DNA of 15,260 nt, from assembly GCA_043806395.1 (NCBI GenBank), contig JAZDHC010000149.1, forward strand, positions 1-15,260. Direction: 5' to 3'. Made by a program: the position numbers and the translations under genes. The notes under the pieces were generated by a model that saw nothing but the letters and a program-made list of their open reading frames with translations, searched no databases and was not told where the DNA came from. Positions within the stretch are counted from its first letter, which is position 1, and each line of letters opens with the position of its first letter. Source of the stretch: CG2-30-40-21 sp043806395. Lineage in GTDB: Bacteria; UBA9089; CG2-30-40-21. Below are positions 7,246-15,190 of the stretch, piece by piece.

Positions 7246-8505
7246 TTATTGTTCCCGAAATATCTTCCCTATATCTTCGGCTGCCTTTTTTAATGATTCC
7301 CTTGTAGTTAGCTTCTGCAGCAATACATTCTGAACACATCCCTGCATAACCCGAGATATTTCTGAATAATGTGCAGTATTCGGGCGAGACTGAAATTGCA
7401 TAAAGGCAGGGTAAAACTCAGAGATAGGCATATTTCCCTTGATTTGAGGGTCATTGTAAAGCCCCATTCTGGACGGATTCTTATTTATGAAAATTGCTCG
7501 TTTTTTCTGAACGGATTCAGATGTTAAAAATTCCACCAACAACCATGCCTCTTCTTCGTGTATAGAATGTTTATTCATAGCCAGTACCTCGGATTGCAAG
7601 CAAGAGGCACTCTGCTTTTCCGTATCATTAAAACAAGGCATGGGGGCAATGCCTATTTTGTCCCTCAGAGAAGGGTTGTTAAATATGGATGCACCACAAT
7701 GCGACCATCCTCTTAAAAAGATAGCCTTGCCAGAGATAAAGGTATTAACAGATGATTGTTCATCCATGGTTATTACAGATTGGGGCGAGATATGATGTTT
7801 ATTTATCAGATCACTCATCATCTGGAGGGATTCTCTTCCCCAGAGGGAATCAACAAGCACCTCAGATCCATTTACGAGGATGCCATTATTTCCCCACAAA
7901 AACTCTAAAAAGGTACATGACAAATCCTCCCCAGCCTTTCCTGGCCAGATAAAGCCATAACACCCCTCTTTTGAACTAATGGCATTTGCTTGAAGAATTA
8001 ATTCATTAAAGGTCTTTGGCGGGGTTGAAAAACCATGCTTTTTCAACAAATCCTTTCGATAATAAAGAACACCCCCATCTACTGACCAGGGAATGGCACA
8101 GATGCCTCGTTGATAGACACATCCTTCTATTGCCCCGGGAAAGAATGCGTTCTTATCCTTAAAGTACCAATCCATAAAAGAAAACCAATCTGCTTTTGCA
8201 ACAAGCCGAGGAAACAGCATAAGATCCAGACAAAAAACATCTGGCGGCTCATGAAGTTTTTGTTCAAACACATTTTGAATATAGTAGTTATATTGCAGCT
8301 CAGGATTGGATGGTAACTCTTGCAGAACAACGGCAATAGAGGGATTCTTAGCCTCAAACTCCTTGACAAGGTCATTTAATACCCTTGTTTCCACAGCAGA
8401 TACCTTGCCATAAGCAAAAACAATGCTTGTCTTCTCAGGATGTTTTCCACACCCAAATAAAAATATTAATCCGAATAAGGTGATAAATAGCAGGATTCGT
8501 TTCAT
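7246..8505 (-). CDS. extracellular solute-binding lipoprotein of an ABC transporter (family 1, sugar-type)
   Basis: This 419-residue protein begins with a lipoprotein signal: MKR, a hydrophobic stretch and the lipobox LFGC with Cys19 as the acylated residue. The mature part fits family 1 solute-binding proteins. It has an N-terminal strand and helix (SIVFAYGKVS, then LVKEFEAKNP, 47-56), a DVFCLDLMLFPRLVA segment, AIPWSVDGGVLYYRKDLLKKHG and PPKTFNELILQANAI. These proteins capture a solute, often a sugar or oligosaccharide, for import; the ligand here is unknown. No permease or ATPase gene is in the window, so it looks like an orphan or is served by a distant transporter. The SD AAGGAGG lies 11 bases before the ATG, and the spacer contains the palindrome AGGATATATCCT. 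A good promoter lies at 8536-8564. Confidence 0.9.
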   Translation of the reverse strand: MKRILLFITLFGLIFLFGCGKHPEKTSIVFAYGKVSAVETRVLNDLVKEFEAKNPSIAVVLQELPSNPELQYNYYIQNVFEQKLHEPPDVFCLDLMLFPRLVAKADWFSFMDWYFKDKNAFFPGAIEGCVYQRGICAIPWSVDGGVLYYRKDLLKKHGFSTPPKTFNELILQANAISSKEGCYGFIWPGKAGEDLSCTFLEFLWGNNGILVNGSEVLVDSLWGRESLQMMSDLINKHHISPQSVITMDEQSSVNTFISGKAIFLRGWSHCGASIFNNPSLRDKIGIAPMPCFNDTEKQSASCLQSEVLAMNKHSIHEEEAWLLVEFLTSESVQKKRAIFINKNPSRMGLYNDPQIKGNMPISEFYPAFMQFQSRPNTAHYSEISRVMQGCVQNVLLQKLTTRESLKKAAEDIGKIFREQ

Positions 8506-8535
8506 GAAGGATATATCCTCCTTAAGTTTTGCTAT

Positions 8536-8564
8536 ATTATATCAGGCTTAAGCTTGATAGTCAA
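8536..8564 (-). promoter_or_regulatory. promoter for the solute-binding protein / UDG unit
   Basis: On the minus strand TTGACT (8559-8564) is followed by a 17-base spacer and a perfect TATAAT (8536-8541). The start site would be near 8529, giving a leader of about 24 bases that carries the strong AAGGAGG and the palindrome AGGATATATCCT before the ATG at 8505. Confidence 0.65.
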
Positions 8565-8596
8565 CAAAAAAAGTGAAGGCAGGTATAATTATTCAT

Positions 8597-8626
8597 TTGA
8601 CAAAACATAGAAACTTGTGTTATCAT
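8597..8626 (+). promoter_or_regulatory. promoter for the TPR protein gene
   Basis: A perfect TTGACA (8597-8602) is followed by an 18-base spacer and TATCAT (8621-8626; five of six match TATAAT). Transcription would start near 8633, about 37 bases before the ATG at 8670. It is arranged divergently to the solute-binding protein promoter, whose -35 box is 32 bases away. Confidence 0.55.
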
Positions 8627-8669
8627 AAGAGATGTTTTTCATGCTGAATTAAATGGAGGAAAATCCCAC

Positions 8670-11600
8670 ATGTTTTTATCAACCACCCATAACCTTAAAT
8701 CCCCTTCCAATCCTAATCCTTGCTTTGTGCCTTTGTGCCTTTGTGCCTTTGTGCTTTTTTGTGCCTTTGTTCCTTCCTTTGCAAAGGCAGCACCCAAGGA
8801 CCTGCCTGAAAAGGAATTATTTGAACTTTCATCGAAATTATTCACAGAGGAAAAGGATAACACAGAGGCATTAAATTCTTTTAATTTTTTCCTTGAACGC
8901 TTTGCCAATAGCAAACGGGCTGATAAGGCTCAGTTTATGATTGGTGAGTGCTTGTTTGAAAACAATAAGGAGATCCTGAGGTCGCAGGGGTTGAAGAAAA
9001 ATATGTTTTCTCCTGCCATTGCGGCATATCAAAGGCTTCTCGATAAATACCCAAAAAGTAGTTTAACGGATGATGCCTTCTTAAGGATTGGTGAATGTTC
9101 TTATAATCAACAAAATTATAGCGATGCTATCTTCTGGTTTCGCAACCTGATAAAAAAATATCCAAGAAGCTACCTTAGGGGCGAGGCATTGGTGGGATTG
9201 GGGCAATGCTATCTGGCTCAAGGGAATTGGGCAGAGGCAAGCCTGACATATCAAGAATTGGTTGCCAACCACCCTGCGTATCAGAGGCAGTCAAATATTA
9301 TTTATGCACAAGGGCTTATAGCTTATCATGAAGAAAAATACGAAGAGGCTCTAAAGTTATTTGACCAGACAAAAACACCTGAATCCATTTATTATGCGGG
9401 GAAATGTCTCCAAATGCTTAAAAGACCACTGCTTGCTATTGGTAAATATAAAAAACTCGTTGAAAATTATCCAGAAAGTATGTTTATGGGCAGTGCCTAT
9501 TATTTGATTGGTGAAATGTTTTATGCCTGTGGCGATTTCAACTCGGCATTAACAAAATATCAGGAGTTTATGACTCATTATCCTGAAAGTGAATTAGTTG
9601 TTTATGCCAAATATAAGATTGGCTGTATTAAACTCAAGCAAAAAAACTTTGTTGAGGCAGTAGAGATATTTAAGAGATTGATCACTGATTATCCTCAATG
9701 TGAATTGCTTTCGGATTCTCAATACCTGATTGGTGAGGCTCAATTGCGGCTTGGTGAGTATTCCAATGCCTCCTTTTCCTTTGGGGCTGTGGTCTCAAAT
9801 TATCCAACAAGTCAGGTTATCCCTGATGCCCTGTACAAGATTGGCTGGTGTTATTATCATTTGAAAGACTATCAGCTCGCTATCTCTATGTATCAAAAAT
9901 TGATTAGCCAATACCCAAAACACCCATTATTGCCAACAGCAAATCTCTTTTTGGGTAATTGTTTTTACGAATTGAAAAACTATGATCAGGCGGTTGCCTG
10001 TTATCAGGAAATATTGAATCAATCATACCAGAAAGACCTTCACGAGATGTCCCTGTATCTTATCAACCGAGCTTATTATGACCAGGGGAATTATGCTCAG
10101 ATTATCACTGGATACCACTATGTCTTAAATAATTTTCCCCCAAGTGTCAGCAAATGGCGTGCCTTAGCCTACCTGTATATTGGTGAGGCATACTATCAAC
10201 ATCGTTTTTATGATGAGGCAAAGTCCATATATGAGCTGATTATCAAGAATTATCCCCTTACCAGAGCTGCCTATTATGCCAGAGATGGATTGGTCTGGTA
10301 TCATCTGCAAAAGGGTCAGTATGATGCGGCAAATAAACTTCTTCAGCAAATAGCACAACTTGAACCCACAAAGCCAAAGGGAGAAAAGGGTGAGAAAACA
10401 AAAAAAACAGAGAATACAGATTTAAGTATCAGCCGTCAGTATGAAATAGGCAATGGGCTCTTTAATCAGCAAAAGTATGAACAGGCATTAGAGATATACG
10501 AGAATCTTATTAAGACATACCCCCAGCATAAGCTCATGCCTGATGCCCTGTATCAAAGCGGGCTTTGTTATTATAGATTAGAATACTATAGTCAGGCAAT
10601 TGATGCCTGGAAAAAATTAATAGAGATTTATCCTACACATTCTATGGCTGTGGAGTCAATTTATAAGATTGCTGATACCTATTTTCGGTCACAGGATTAT
10701 GAAAAAGCTATTACCAATTATCAAAGAATCATTGATGAGTATTCTCAGTCACCAGGGATTAAGGAGGCATACCTACGCATTGGGCAGTGCTATTATAATC
10801 AGGAAAATGATGATAAAGCCATCGAATGTTTTCAGAATATTATCAATAAATATCCTGATGACCCCAAAAGCAGTGATGCCCTTGAGGCAATTGAAACAGT
10901 CTTGTATCGCAAGGAAAAGAATCTGTTAGATAAACAGGGAACAGGTCAGGATGCAGAGAAAAAGATTAATCAGATAATTATTGAGATGCTCAAGGGGTTC
11001 CTGTCTAAATACCCTCAAAGCAAGCTGGCTCCTGAGATACAGTTCCATCTGGCTAAAAAGTATTATGCCATAGGAAGCTATCAGATGGCTCTGATAGAGC
11101 TTCAGAAGATGTCTACCTTGTATGCTGACAGCAAGTTTGTGCCAGAGGCTCAATATTATATTGGGGAGACTTATTATGAAATGGAAAACTATGAAGAGGC
11201 AATATTGGTCTATAAAAGGTTTCTTCAGAATTTTCCCGGCAATGAGTCAACCCCTGCCGTTCTTTTCCATCTTGGCACTGCTCTCTATAACCTGAAACAA
11301 TATGATGAGGCAATCAACAGCTATCAAAGATTATGTTCAGATTTTCCTGATACTGAATTCGTAGCTCCAGCCCTTTTCAATGCTGGCTTGTGCTATAAAA
11401 AGACAAGTAAATTAAGTGAGGCAGCTGCGGTTTATGCTAAGTTCACGGAGCAGTATCCAAAAGATAAAATGGTAAATGATGCCTTGTTAGAATTGGTGGC
11501 TATCTATAAGGACCAGTTCCGTTACAATCTGGCAATTCCTGCCATAAATGATCTCCTGACAAAGCTTGACCCAAAGGATGAATCAAGGTTAGAGATAGTT

Positions 11601-11867
11601 TATAGCCTGTCTGAATGTTATACAGAGATGGATGATGAAAAATCAGCCCTTGACCAGTACCTGAAGCTAAGGGATATGACCCCGACAAACAATGTCTTTC
11701 GCTTAAGGGCTCTGGCAAAGTTGGGTGAAATATATGAAAACAAAAAGGAGTGGCTGAAGGCTATAGATATTTATAAGGATATTGCCCAGAATACGGACAG
11801 GGAGGATTGGCGGACAGCGGTTAAGGAAAGGATAGAGGTTATTAGTGAGGGGATGAAGAAGAAATAG
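8670..11867 (+). CDS. large exported tetratricopeptide-repeat (TPR) protein
   Basis: This 1065-residue protein starts with a signal peptide (hydrophobic about 18-37, likely cleavage after AKA at 38-40). The rest is a near-continuous array of TPR units of about 36-39 residues, recognisable by GxCYYxxxxYxxAIxxYxxLIxxYPxS. It is similar in style to the TPR parts of YbgF/CpoB and BamD-like proteins, but much longer. A charged linker (KPKGEKGEKTKKTEN, about 568-582) divides the array into two blocks. TPR arrays bind proteins; no enzyme motif is seen. The ATG at 8670 has GGAGG 10 bases upstream. The gene lies upstream of exbB-exbD-exbD, so it probably acts in the periplasm with that proton-driven complex; this is inference from context. 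Most of the signal peptide core is encoded by an octamer tandem repeat. Confidence 0.93.
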   Translation: MFLSTTHNLKSPSNPNPCFVPLCLCAFVLFCAFVPSFAKAAPKDLPEKELFELSSKLFTEEKDNTEALNSFNFFLERFANSKRADKAQFMIGECLFENNKEILRSQGLKKNMFSPAIAAYQRLLDKYPKSSLTDDAFLRIGECSYNQQNYSDAIFWFRNLIKKYPRSYLRGEALVGLGQCYLAQGNWAEASLTYQELVANHPAYQRQSNIIYAQGLIAYHEEKYEEALKLFDQTKTPESIYYAGKCLQMLKRPLLAIGKYKKLVENYPESMFMGSAYYLIGEMFYACGDFNSALTKYQEFMTHYPESELVVYAKYKIGCIKLKQKNFVEAVEIFKRLITDYPQCELLSDSQYLIGEAQLRLGEYSNASFSFGAVVSNYPTSQVIPDALYKIGWCYYHLKDYQLAISMYQKLISQYPKHPLLPTANLFLGNCFYELKNYDQAVACYQEILNQSYQKDLHEMSLYLINRAYYDQGNYAQIITGYHYVLNNFPPSVSKWRALAYLYIGEAYYQHRFYDEAKSIYELIIKNYPLTRAAYYARDGLVWYHLQKGQYDAANKLLQQIAQLEPTKPKGEKGEKTKKTENTDLSISRQYEIGNGLFNQQKYEQALEIYENLIKTYPQHKLMPDALYQSGLCYYRLEYYSQAIDAWKKLIEIYPTHSMAVESIYKIADTYFRSQDYEKAITNYQRIIDEYSQSPGIKEAYLRIGQCYYNQENDDKAIECFQNIINKYPDDPKSSDALEAIETVLYRKEKNLLDKQGTGQDAEKKINQIIIEMLKGFLSKYPQSKLAPEIQFHLAKKYYAIGSYQMALIELQKMSTLYADSKFVPEAQYYIGETYYEMENYEEAILVYKRFLQNFPGNESTPAVLFHLGTALYNLKQYDEAINSYQRLCSDFPDTEFVAPALFNAGLCYKKTSKLSEAAAVYAKFTEQYPKDKMVNDALLELVAIYKDQFRYNLAIPAINDLLTKLDPKDESRLEIVYSLSECYTEMDDEKSALDQYLKLRDMTPTNNVFRLRALAKLGEIYENKKEWLKAIDIYKDIAQNTDREDWRTAVKERIEVISEGMKKK
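8723..8772 (+). repeat. octamer tandem repeat (CTTTGTGC) inside the TPR gene signal sequence
   Basis: Four perfect CTTTGTGC units (8723-8754) are followed by a T-expanded unit (8755-8764) and a variant, CTTTGTTC (8765-8772). They encode residues 18-35, nearly the whole hydrophobic core of the signal peptide. Because 8 is not a multiple of 3, all three forward frames read the same cyclic peptide LCAFVPLC, and the reverse strand reads KAQRHKGT. Gain or loss of one unit shifts the gene out of frame. Confidence 0.85.
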
Positions 11868-11931
11868 GTGAAAATTGAGGGATGAGAGGATAGGATAGAT
11901 AAAGATGTCCTTTCAAGGAGGTAATGAAATA

Positions 11932-12198
11932 ATGAGATTTAAGGCAATTGAACAATTGACAAATGATCAAGAGCAGATGCAAGAGATTTACGAGTATCTT
12001 CGTAGTGCAAAAAATGAACTATTTAATGACAATACACCAACAAGTGCCAGAATATTAGCATGGGATTTGAGGACAACGGAGCAACATCTTAATGAATTAT
12101 GTGAAAAAATGTTGCAAGATAGAGATCATTATCCATATGTTAACATGATTCATTTTGCGGATAGAAAGTTTTATAGATATATTGGAAATGGAGATTAA
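11932..12198 (+). CDS. small helical protein of unknown function, partner of the TIR-like gene
   Basis: I do not recognise this 88-residue protein. The ATG at 11932 is chosen because a strong AAGGAGG lies 10 bases upstream; an in-frame ATG at 11905 would place that site inside the coding region. The sequence appears mainly alpha-helical and charged (AIEQLTNDQEQMQEIYEYLR, then ARILAWDLRTTEQHLNELCEKM) and ends in a short aromatic segment (FADRKFYRYIGNGD). There is no signal peptide or membrane segment. Its stop is 3 bases before the ATG of the next gene, and that gene's GGAG lies within its last codons, so the two are translationally coupled. It may be an accessory, sensor or antitoxin for its partner, but nothing in it proves this. 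The pair separates the TPR gene from exbB. Confidence 0.65.
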   Translation: MRFKAIEQLTNDQEQMQEIYEYLRSAKNELFNDNTPTSARILAWDLRTTEQHLNELCEKMLQDRDHYPYVNMIHFADRKFYRYIGNGD

Positions 12199-12201
12199 TT
12201 G

Positions 12202-12744
12202 ATGGAAACGAAGGATTTCTTTGTAGGATATGATTTTTTTTCTAAACTTCGAGATGGTCAGGCAAAACAAAGAGAATATGAAGAGGCAATAAAACAGGCA
12301 GTTGAAATGCAAAACAGAAATGAAGGTCAGAAGTTCAGGTTTATTCAAAAAAGACCAACGCACATTGATAAATTAAGAGGAGAACCGATCTTTGAAGATG
12401 TGATTAAAACTATAAGGGAATGTGATACAGCAATCTTTGATTTGACATCTCGAACATCAGTTTATGGGTACAATTTGAATGTTATTTTCGAGTTGGGTGC
12501 CGCCTTTACTTCACATCTATCAGGTGCTCTACCTAAGTATGTTGCTTATTTCTATCATAATCAAACAAGTAAAGATAGATATGAGGTAGAAGATTGTATT
12601 ACAAAGGATATTAGTGATTTAAGCTTAGCGGATACAGATAAAAATGGTTCTATAAAGTATGCAGGCATTTTACATGTGTATGAAGATTATGAGGAACTGA
12701 CTGAAAGGTTAAGCGAGGTTTTAATTCAAAGAGGTGTTAAATAA
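12202..12744 (+). CDS. TIR-like / nucleoside 2-deoxyribosyltransferase-like protein, possible immunity effector
   Basis: The 180-residue protein has a Rossmann-like layout: a first strand FFVGYDF (6-12), a helix (YEEAIKQAV, 26-34), a strand FRFI (45-48), then FEDVIKTIRECDTAIFDLT (64-82). The key region is NLNVIFELGAAF (91-102). The combination D-L-T followed by NVxxELGxA is seen in TIR-like and nucleoside deoxyribosyltransferase-like families that bind or cleave NAD or nucleotides; Glu97 would be the catalytic residue. This is fold-level recognition, not a named family. The ATG at 12202 has GGAG 8 bases upstream; a TTG directly before it is less likely. It is coupled to the small gene upstream and lies between the TPR gene and exbB. 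A defence role is a hypothesis from family habits only. Confidence 0.68.
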   Translation: METKDFFVGYDFFSKLRDGQAKQREYEEAIKQAVEMQNRNEGQKFRFIQKRPTHIDKLRGEPIFEDVIKTIRECDTAIFDLTSRTSVYGYNLNVIFELGAAFTSHLSGALPKYVAYFYHNQTSKDRYEVEDCITKDISDLSLADTDKNGSIKYAGILHVYEDYEELTERLSEVLIQRGVK

Positions 12745-12810
12745 TTGGCTGGAATGGAAGCTGTGGCAAACAGTTTTAAGATATGCAATTATTATAGGAG
12801 GTAGGAAAAA

Positions 12811-13428
12811 ATGTCATTTAACATTCTTGACACATTGAAGGAAAGCCCAACTATGGCTGTCCTGCTGTTTTGTTCGCTTTTGGTTATTACCTTTGCTTTG
12901 GAGAGGTGGTGGTTTTATTTGAGGATAGGGCTAAACTCGAATAAGTTTATGAAGGCAATTGAAGACTATCTGAGAAGGGGAAAGTTAGAAGATGCCTTGA
13001 CCTTTTGTGAAAAGAAAAAACGCAGCCCGATAGCGGCAATTATCCTTACAGGTCTGGAAAACAAGGAAATGGATGTATTGCTTTTAGAAGAGGCAATGTA
13101 TAATACTCGATTGGAAAAAACAGGTGAGATGGAGCGATTCCTGGGGATATTAGGTACCATGGGGAATCTTGGTCCATTGATAGGTTTGCTTGGTACAGTG
13201 GTAGGTATTATGCGTGCCTTCCGTGATCTTGCTGCCTCTGGTTCAGGTGGACCAGCGGTTGTTGCTGCAGGTATTGCCGAAGCATTAATCGCTACAGCCA
13301 TGGGATTGATTGTGGCTATAGTCGCTGTCTTGTGCTATAATTACTTTACGAAAAGGATGAAAGACATCTCTACAGATATGGATATTTGTACTCGGAAGTT
13401 TTTGATACTGCTGAGTACGATTAAGTAG
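12811..13428 (+). CDS. exbB: MotA/TolQ/ExbB proton channel family protein
   Basis: This 205-residue inner-membrane protein has the three-helix layout of ExbB/TolQ: helix 1 at about 14-38, a cytoplasmic loop (about 40-108), and helices 2 and 3 at about 112-132 and 150-176. The diagnostic segments are GNLGPLIGLLGTVVGIMRAF and GIAEALIATAMGLIVAIVAV. With ExbD it forms a proton channel that converts the proton motive force into work on TonB, TolA or similar partners. AGGAGGT lies 8-9 bases before the ATG. The two exbD genes downstream fit, but a DUF4160-DUF2442 pair separates it from the first. Whether it serves a TonB, Tol-Pal or other system cannot be told; no TonB or TolA gene is in the window. 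Confidence 0.95.
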   Translation: MSFNILDTLKESPTMAVLLFCSLLVITFALERWWFYLRIGLNSNKFMKAIEDYLRRGKLEDALTFCEKKKRSPIAAIILTGLENKEMDVLLLEEAMYNTRLEKTGEMERFLGILGTMGNLGPLIGLLGTVVGIMRAFRDLAASGSGGPAVVAAGIAEALIATAMGLIVAIVAVLCYNYFTKRMKDISTDMDICTRKFLILLSTIK

Positions 13429-13445
13429 GAAATGGAGAAATTAAA

Positions 13446-13706
13446 ATGCCAGAAATATCAAGATTTTATGGGATTATAGTATCCATGTTTTATGACGAAC
13501 ATAATCCGCCTCATTTCCATGCCCGTTATGGTGAATATAAAATTGCAATTGATGTTAATTCATTGCAAATTCTGGAGGGAAAATTTCCGCCAAGAGCTTT
13601 AGGTTTAATTATGGAATGGGCATCTTTATATAAAAATGAGTTATTAAAAGATTGGGAGATTACAGCTCAAAATCTTCCACCTGGAAAAATAGAACCATTA
13701 AAATAA
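13446..13706 (+). CDS. DUF4160 domain-containing protein
   Basis: This 86-residue protein matches DUF4160: it opens with PEISRFYGIIVSMFYDEHNPPHFHARYGEYKIAI and continues with a helix RALGLIMEWASLYKNELLKDW. The conserved cluster H-NPPHFHARYG is intact (His at about 19, 23 and 25). The function of the family is unknown. DUF4160 genes commonly sit next to DUF2442 genes, as here, and the pair has been considered toxin-antitoxin-like, although I know of no firm biochemical proof. It starts 17 bases after the exbB stop, with GGAG upstream of the ATG, and its stop is 13 bases before the DUF2442 start. No signal peptide or membrane segment is present, so it should be cytoplasmic and unrelated to the channel itself. 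Confidence 0.9.
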   Translation: MPEISRFYGIIVSMFYDEHNPPHFHARYGEYKIAIDVNSLQILEGKFPPRALGLIMEWASLYKNELLKDWEITAQNLPPGKIEPLK

Positions 13707-13719
13707 AAAGGAGGCTATG

Positions 13720-13995
13720 ATGCTTTTAGATATAACGGTGGCAGAATATCTGGAAGATTACAAGATAAAACTTACATTTGAAAATGGAAAAACTGGGATT
13801 GTAGATTTTTGTACATACTTAAAAAAAGGTGGTGTTTTTGAGAAATTTAAGAATATTAAATTTTTTAAATCATTTCAGCTTGATAAGGAAATCGGTAATC
13901 TTACATGGAATAAAGAAATAGATATAGCACCTGAAACTCTTTACTGCGTGGCAACCCATACTCCTTTACCGGAATGGATGGAAAGAGGAAGTTAG
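13720..13995 (+). CDS. DUF2442 domain-containing protein
   Basis: This 91-residue protein matches DUF2442: DITVAEYLEDYKIKLTFENGKTGIVDF at the start, then a block on Phe/Asp residues (FKSFQLDKEIGNLTWNKEIDIAPETLYCVA). The family is small, probably forms a beta-rich fold and has no established activity. It follows the DUF4160 gene as in many genomes, so the two likely work together. The second of two adjacent ATGs (13720) is preferred because AAGGAGG ends 5 bases before it but only 2 before the first (13717). Its stop lies 22 bases before the first exbD, whose own AGGAGA is in that gap. The pair splits exbB from exbD without damaging either. Confidence 0.9.
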   Translation: MLLDITVAEYLEDYKIKLTFENGKTGIVDFCTYLKKGGVFEKFKNIKFFKSFQLDKEIGNLTWNKEIDIAPETLYCVATHTPLPEWMERGS

Positions 13996-14017
13996 CGCGA
14001 GTAAAAGGAGATAACCA

Positions 14018-14442
14018 ATGTTTGGAGTTAAAAAATCGCCCTTCAGGACACTTGGGGAACAGGAGATGACGACTGAGCCAAATCTTACCCCATTGATAGA
14101 TGTTTGTCTGGTATTGGTCATCATCTTTATGGTTACAGCACCAATGGTCATGCAAGCCGGGATTAAGATTCTGGAATCTCAGGCTGGAGCAAGTGCCGGA
14201 AAAAGTGCAGCAGAGGAGAATATTGAGGTTATCCTGACTGAGGATAACAAGGTTAAGGTAAATGGACAAGAAGTAGTCTGGGAGGATTTTCCGCTCAGGA
14301 TGCGGCAGGAGATATTCAAGAGCAGGGACAAGCTTGTGTTTGTAACAGCAGATGATAAAAATCGGGTGGGCAAGGTTGTAGAAATACTCGATATATCCAA
14401 ACAACAGGGAGCCAAAAAGGTGGCTATTATTAGTAAGCCAGA

Positions 14443-14458
<16 letters not shown>
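14018..14458 (+). CDS. exbD: ExbD/TolR-type biopolymer transport protein, copy 1
   Basis: This 146-residue protein has a short cytoplasmic N-terminus, one membrane helix (about 24-46) and a periplasmic domain. The segment NLTPLIDVCLVLVIIFMVTAP carries the essential proton-path Asp at residue 28. The periplasmic part ends with VVEILDISKQQGAKKVAII, typical of the family. It works with ExbB as the stator of a proton-driven complex. AGGAGA lies 8 bases before the ATG. The last four residues (Arg-Val-Glu-Ser) and the stop codon come from the heptamer tandem repeat that starts at 14443, so the original C-terminus was probably replaced or trimmed slightly by the repeat. The core domain is complete. 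Confidence 0.94.
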
Positions 14459-14670
<212 letters not shown>

Positions 14671-14696
14671 GACAACTGACAAATGAGGTAACTATA

Positions 14697-15107
14697 ATGA
14701 TTCGAAGATCACAATCCAACAAAGGAATGATTGTCAAGGTAAATGTTTTACCATTAGTTGATGTTTGCCTTGTGCTGGTTATTATTTTTATGATTACAGC
14801 ACCCTTGATGCAGCAGCCTGTTATGGAGGTAAAGTTGCCCAAGGCAGTTACTGTTGAGGGTGAAGAAAAGGAAAATATTACCGTTACCATTGCTATGAAT
14901 GGGCAGATAGCTGTGAACGAAAAGACCACGACATGGGGAAAATTACCCGCAGAATTGACAGAAAGGATTAAATGCAGTACAGATAAGTTTGTAATTATTC
15001 GGGCAGATGAGAATGCCTCTCATGGGGAAATGCTCAAAGTAATGCGTATTGCCAGAGATGCAGGGGCAAAAAAGCAGACCATTGCTACGGAACAAAAGAC
15101 GAAGTAG
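14697..15107 (+). CDS. exbD: ExbD/TolR-type biopolymer transport protein, copy 2
   Basis: This second ExbD, 136 residues, has an N-terminal cytoplasmic tail (MIRRSQSNKG), one membrane helix (about 18-40, NVLPLVDVCLVLVIIFMITAP) with the conserved Asp at residue 22, and a periplasmic domain ending in VMRIARDAGAKKQTIATEQ. It shares the membrane segment almost word for word with copy 1 but differs in the periplasmic part, so it is a paralogue, possibly forming a mixed ExbD dimer. Paired ExbD genes after ExbB are common. The start is supported by GAGG 8 bases upstream. The distance to copy 1 (238 bases) is almost entirely the heptamer tract. No partner TonB gene is seen before the window ends. Confidence 0.94.
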   Translation: MIRRSQSNKGMIVKVNVLPLVDVCLVLVIIFMITAPLMQQPVMEVKLPKAVTVEGEEKENITVTIAMNGQIAVNEKTTTWGKLPAELTERIKCSTDKFVIIRADENASHGEMLKVMRIARDAGAKKQTIATEQKTK

Positions 15108-15113
15108 TCTTTT

Positions 15114-15129
15114 AGGCTGTAGGCTGTAG
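15114..15129. repeat. short heptamer duplication (AGGCTGT)
   Basis: Two perfect AGGCTGT copies (15114-15127) followed by AG begin 7 bases after the second exbD stop. The unit is again 7 bases but of a different sequence from the large tract at 14443. It may be a seed or remnant of another heptamer family. Confidence 0.5.
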
Positions 15130-15190
15130 TGTCTCAACAACCTTAAACTGACGCAATGGTAGTAATTCTCATTTTGATATTTTTCCACCG

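Noticed and set aside
8842..8866. CACAGAGG...CACAGAGG motif resembling a dispersed CACAGAG repeat
   Set aside because: It codes smoothly for a typical first TPR helix (KLFTEEKDNTEAL) and similarity may be chance.
8639..8914. Minus-strand ORF with KAQRHKGT repeats
   Set aside because: It is the antisense of the octamer tract inside the TPR gene, which has a good SD, signal peptide and long domain array on the plus strand.
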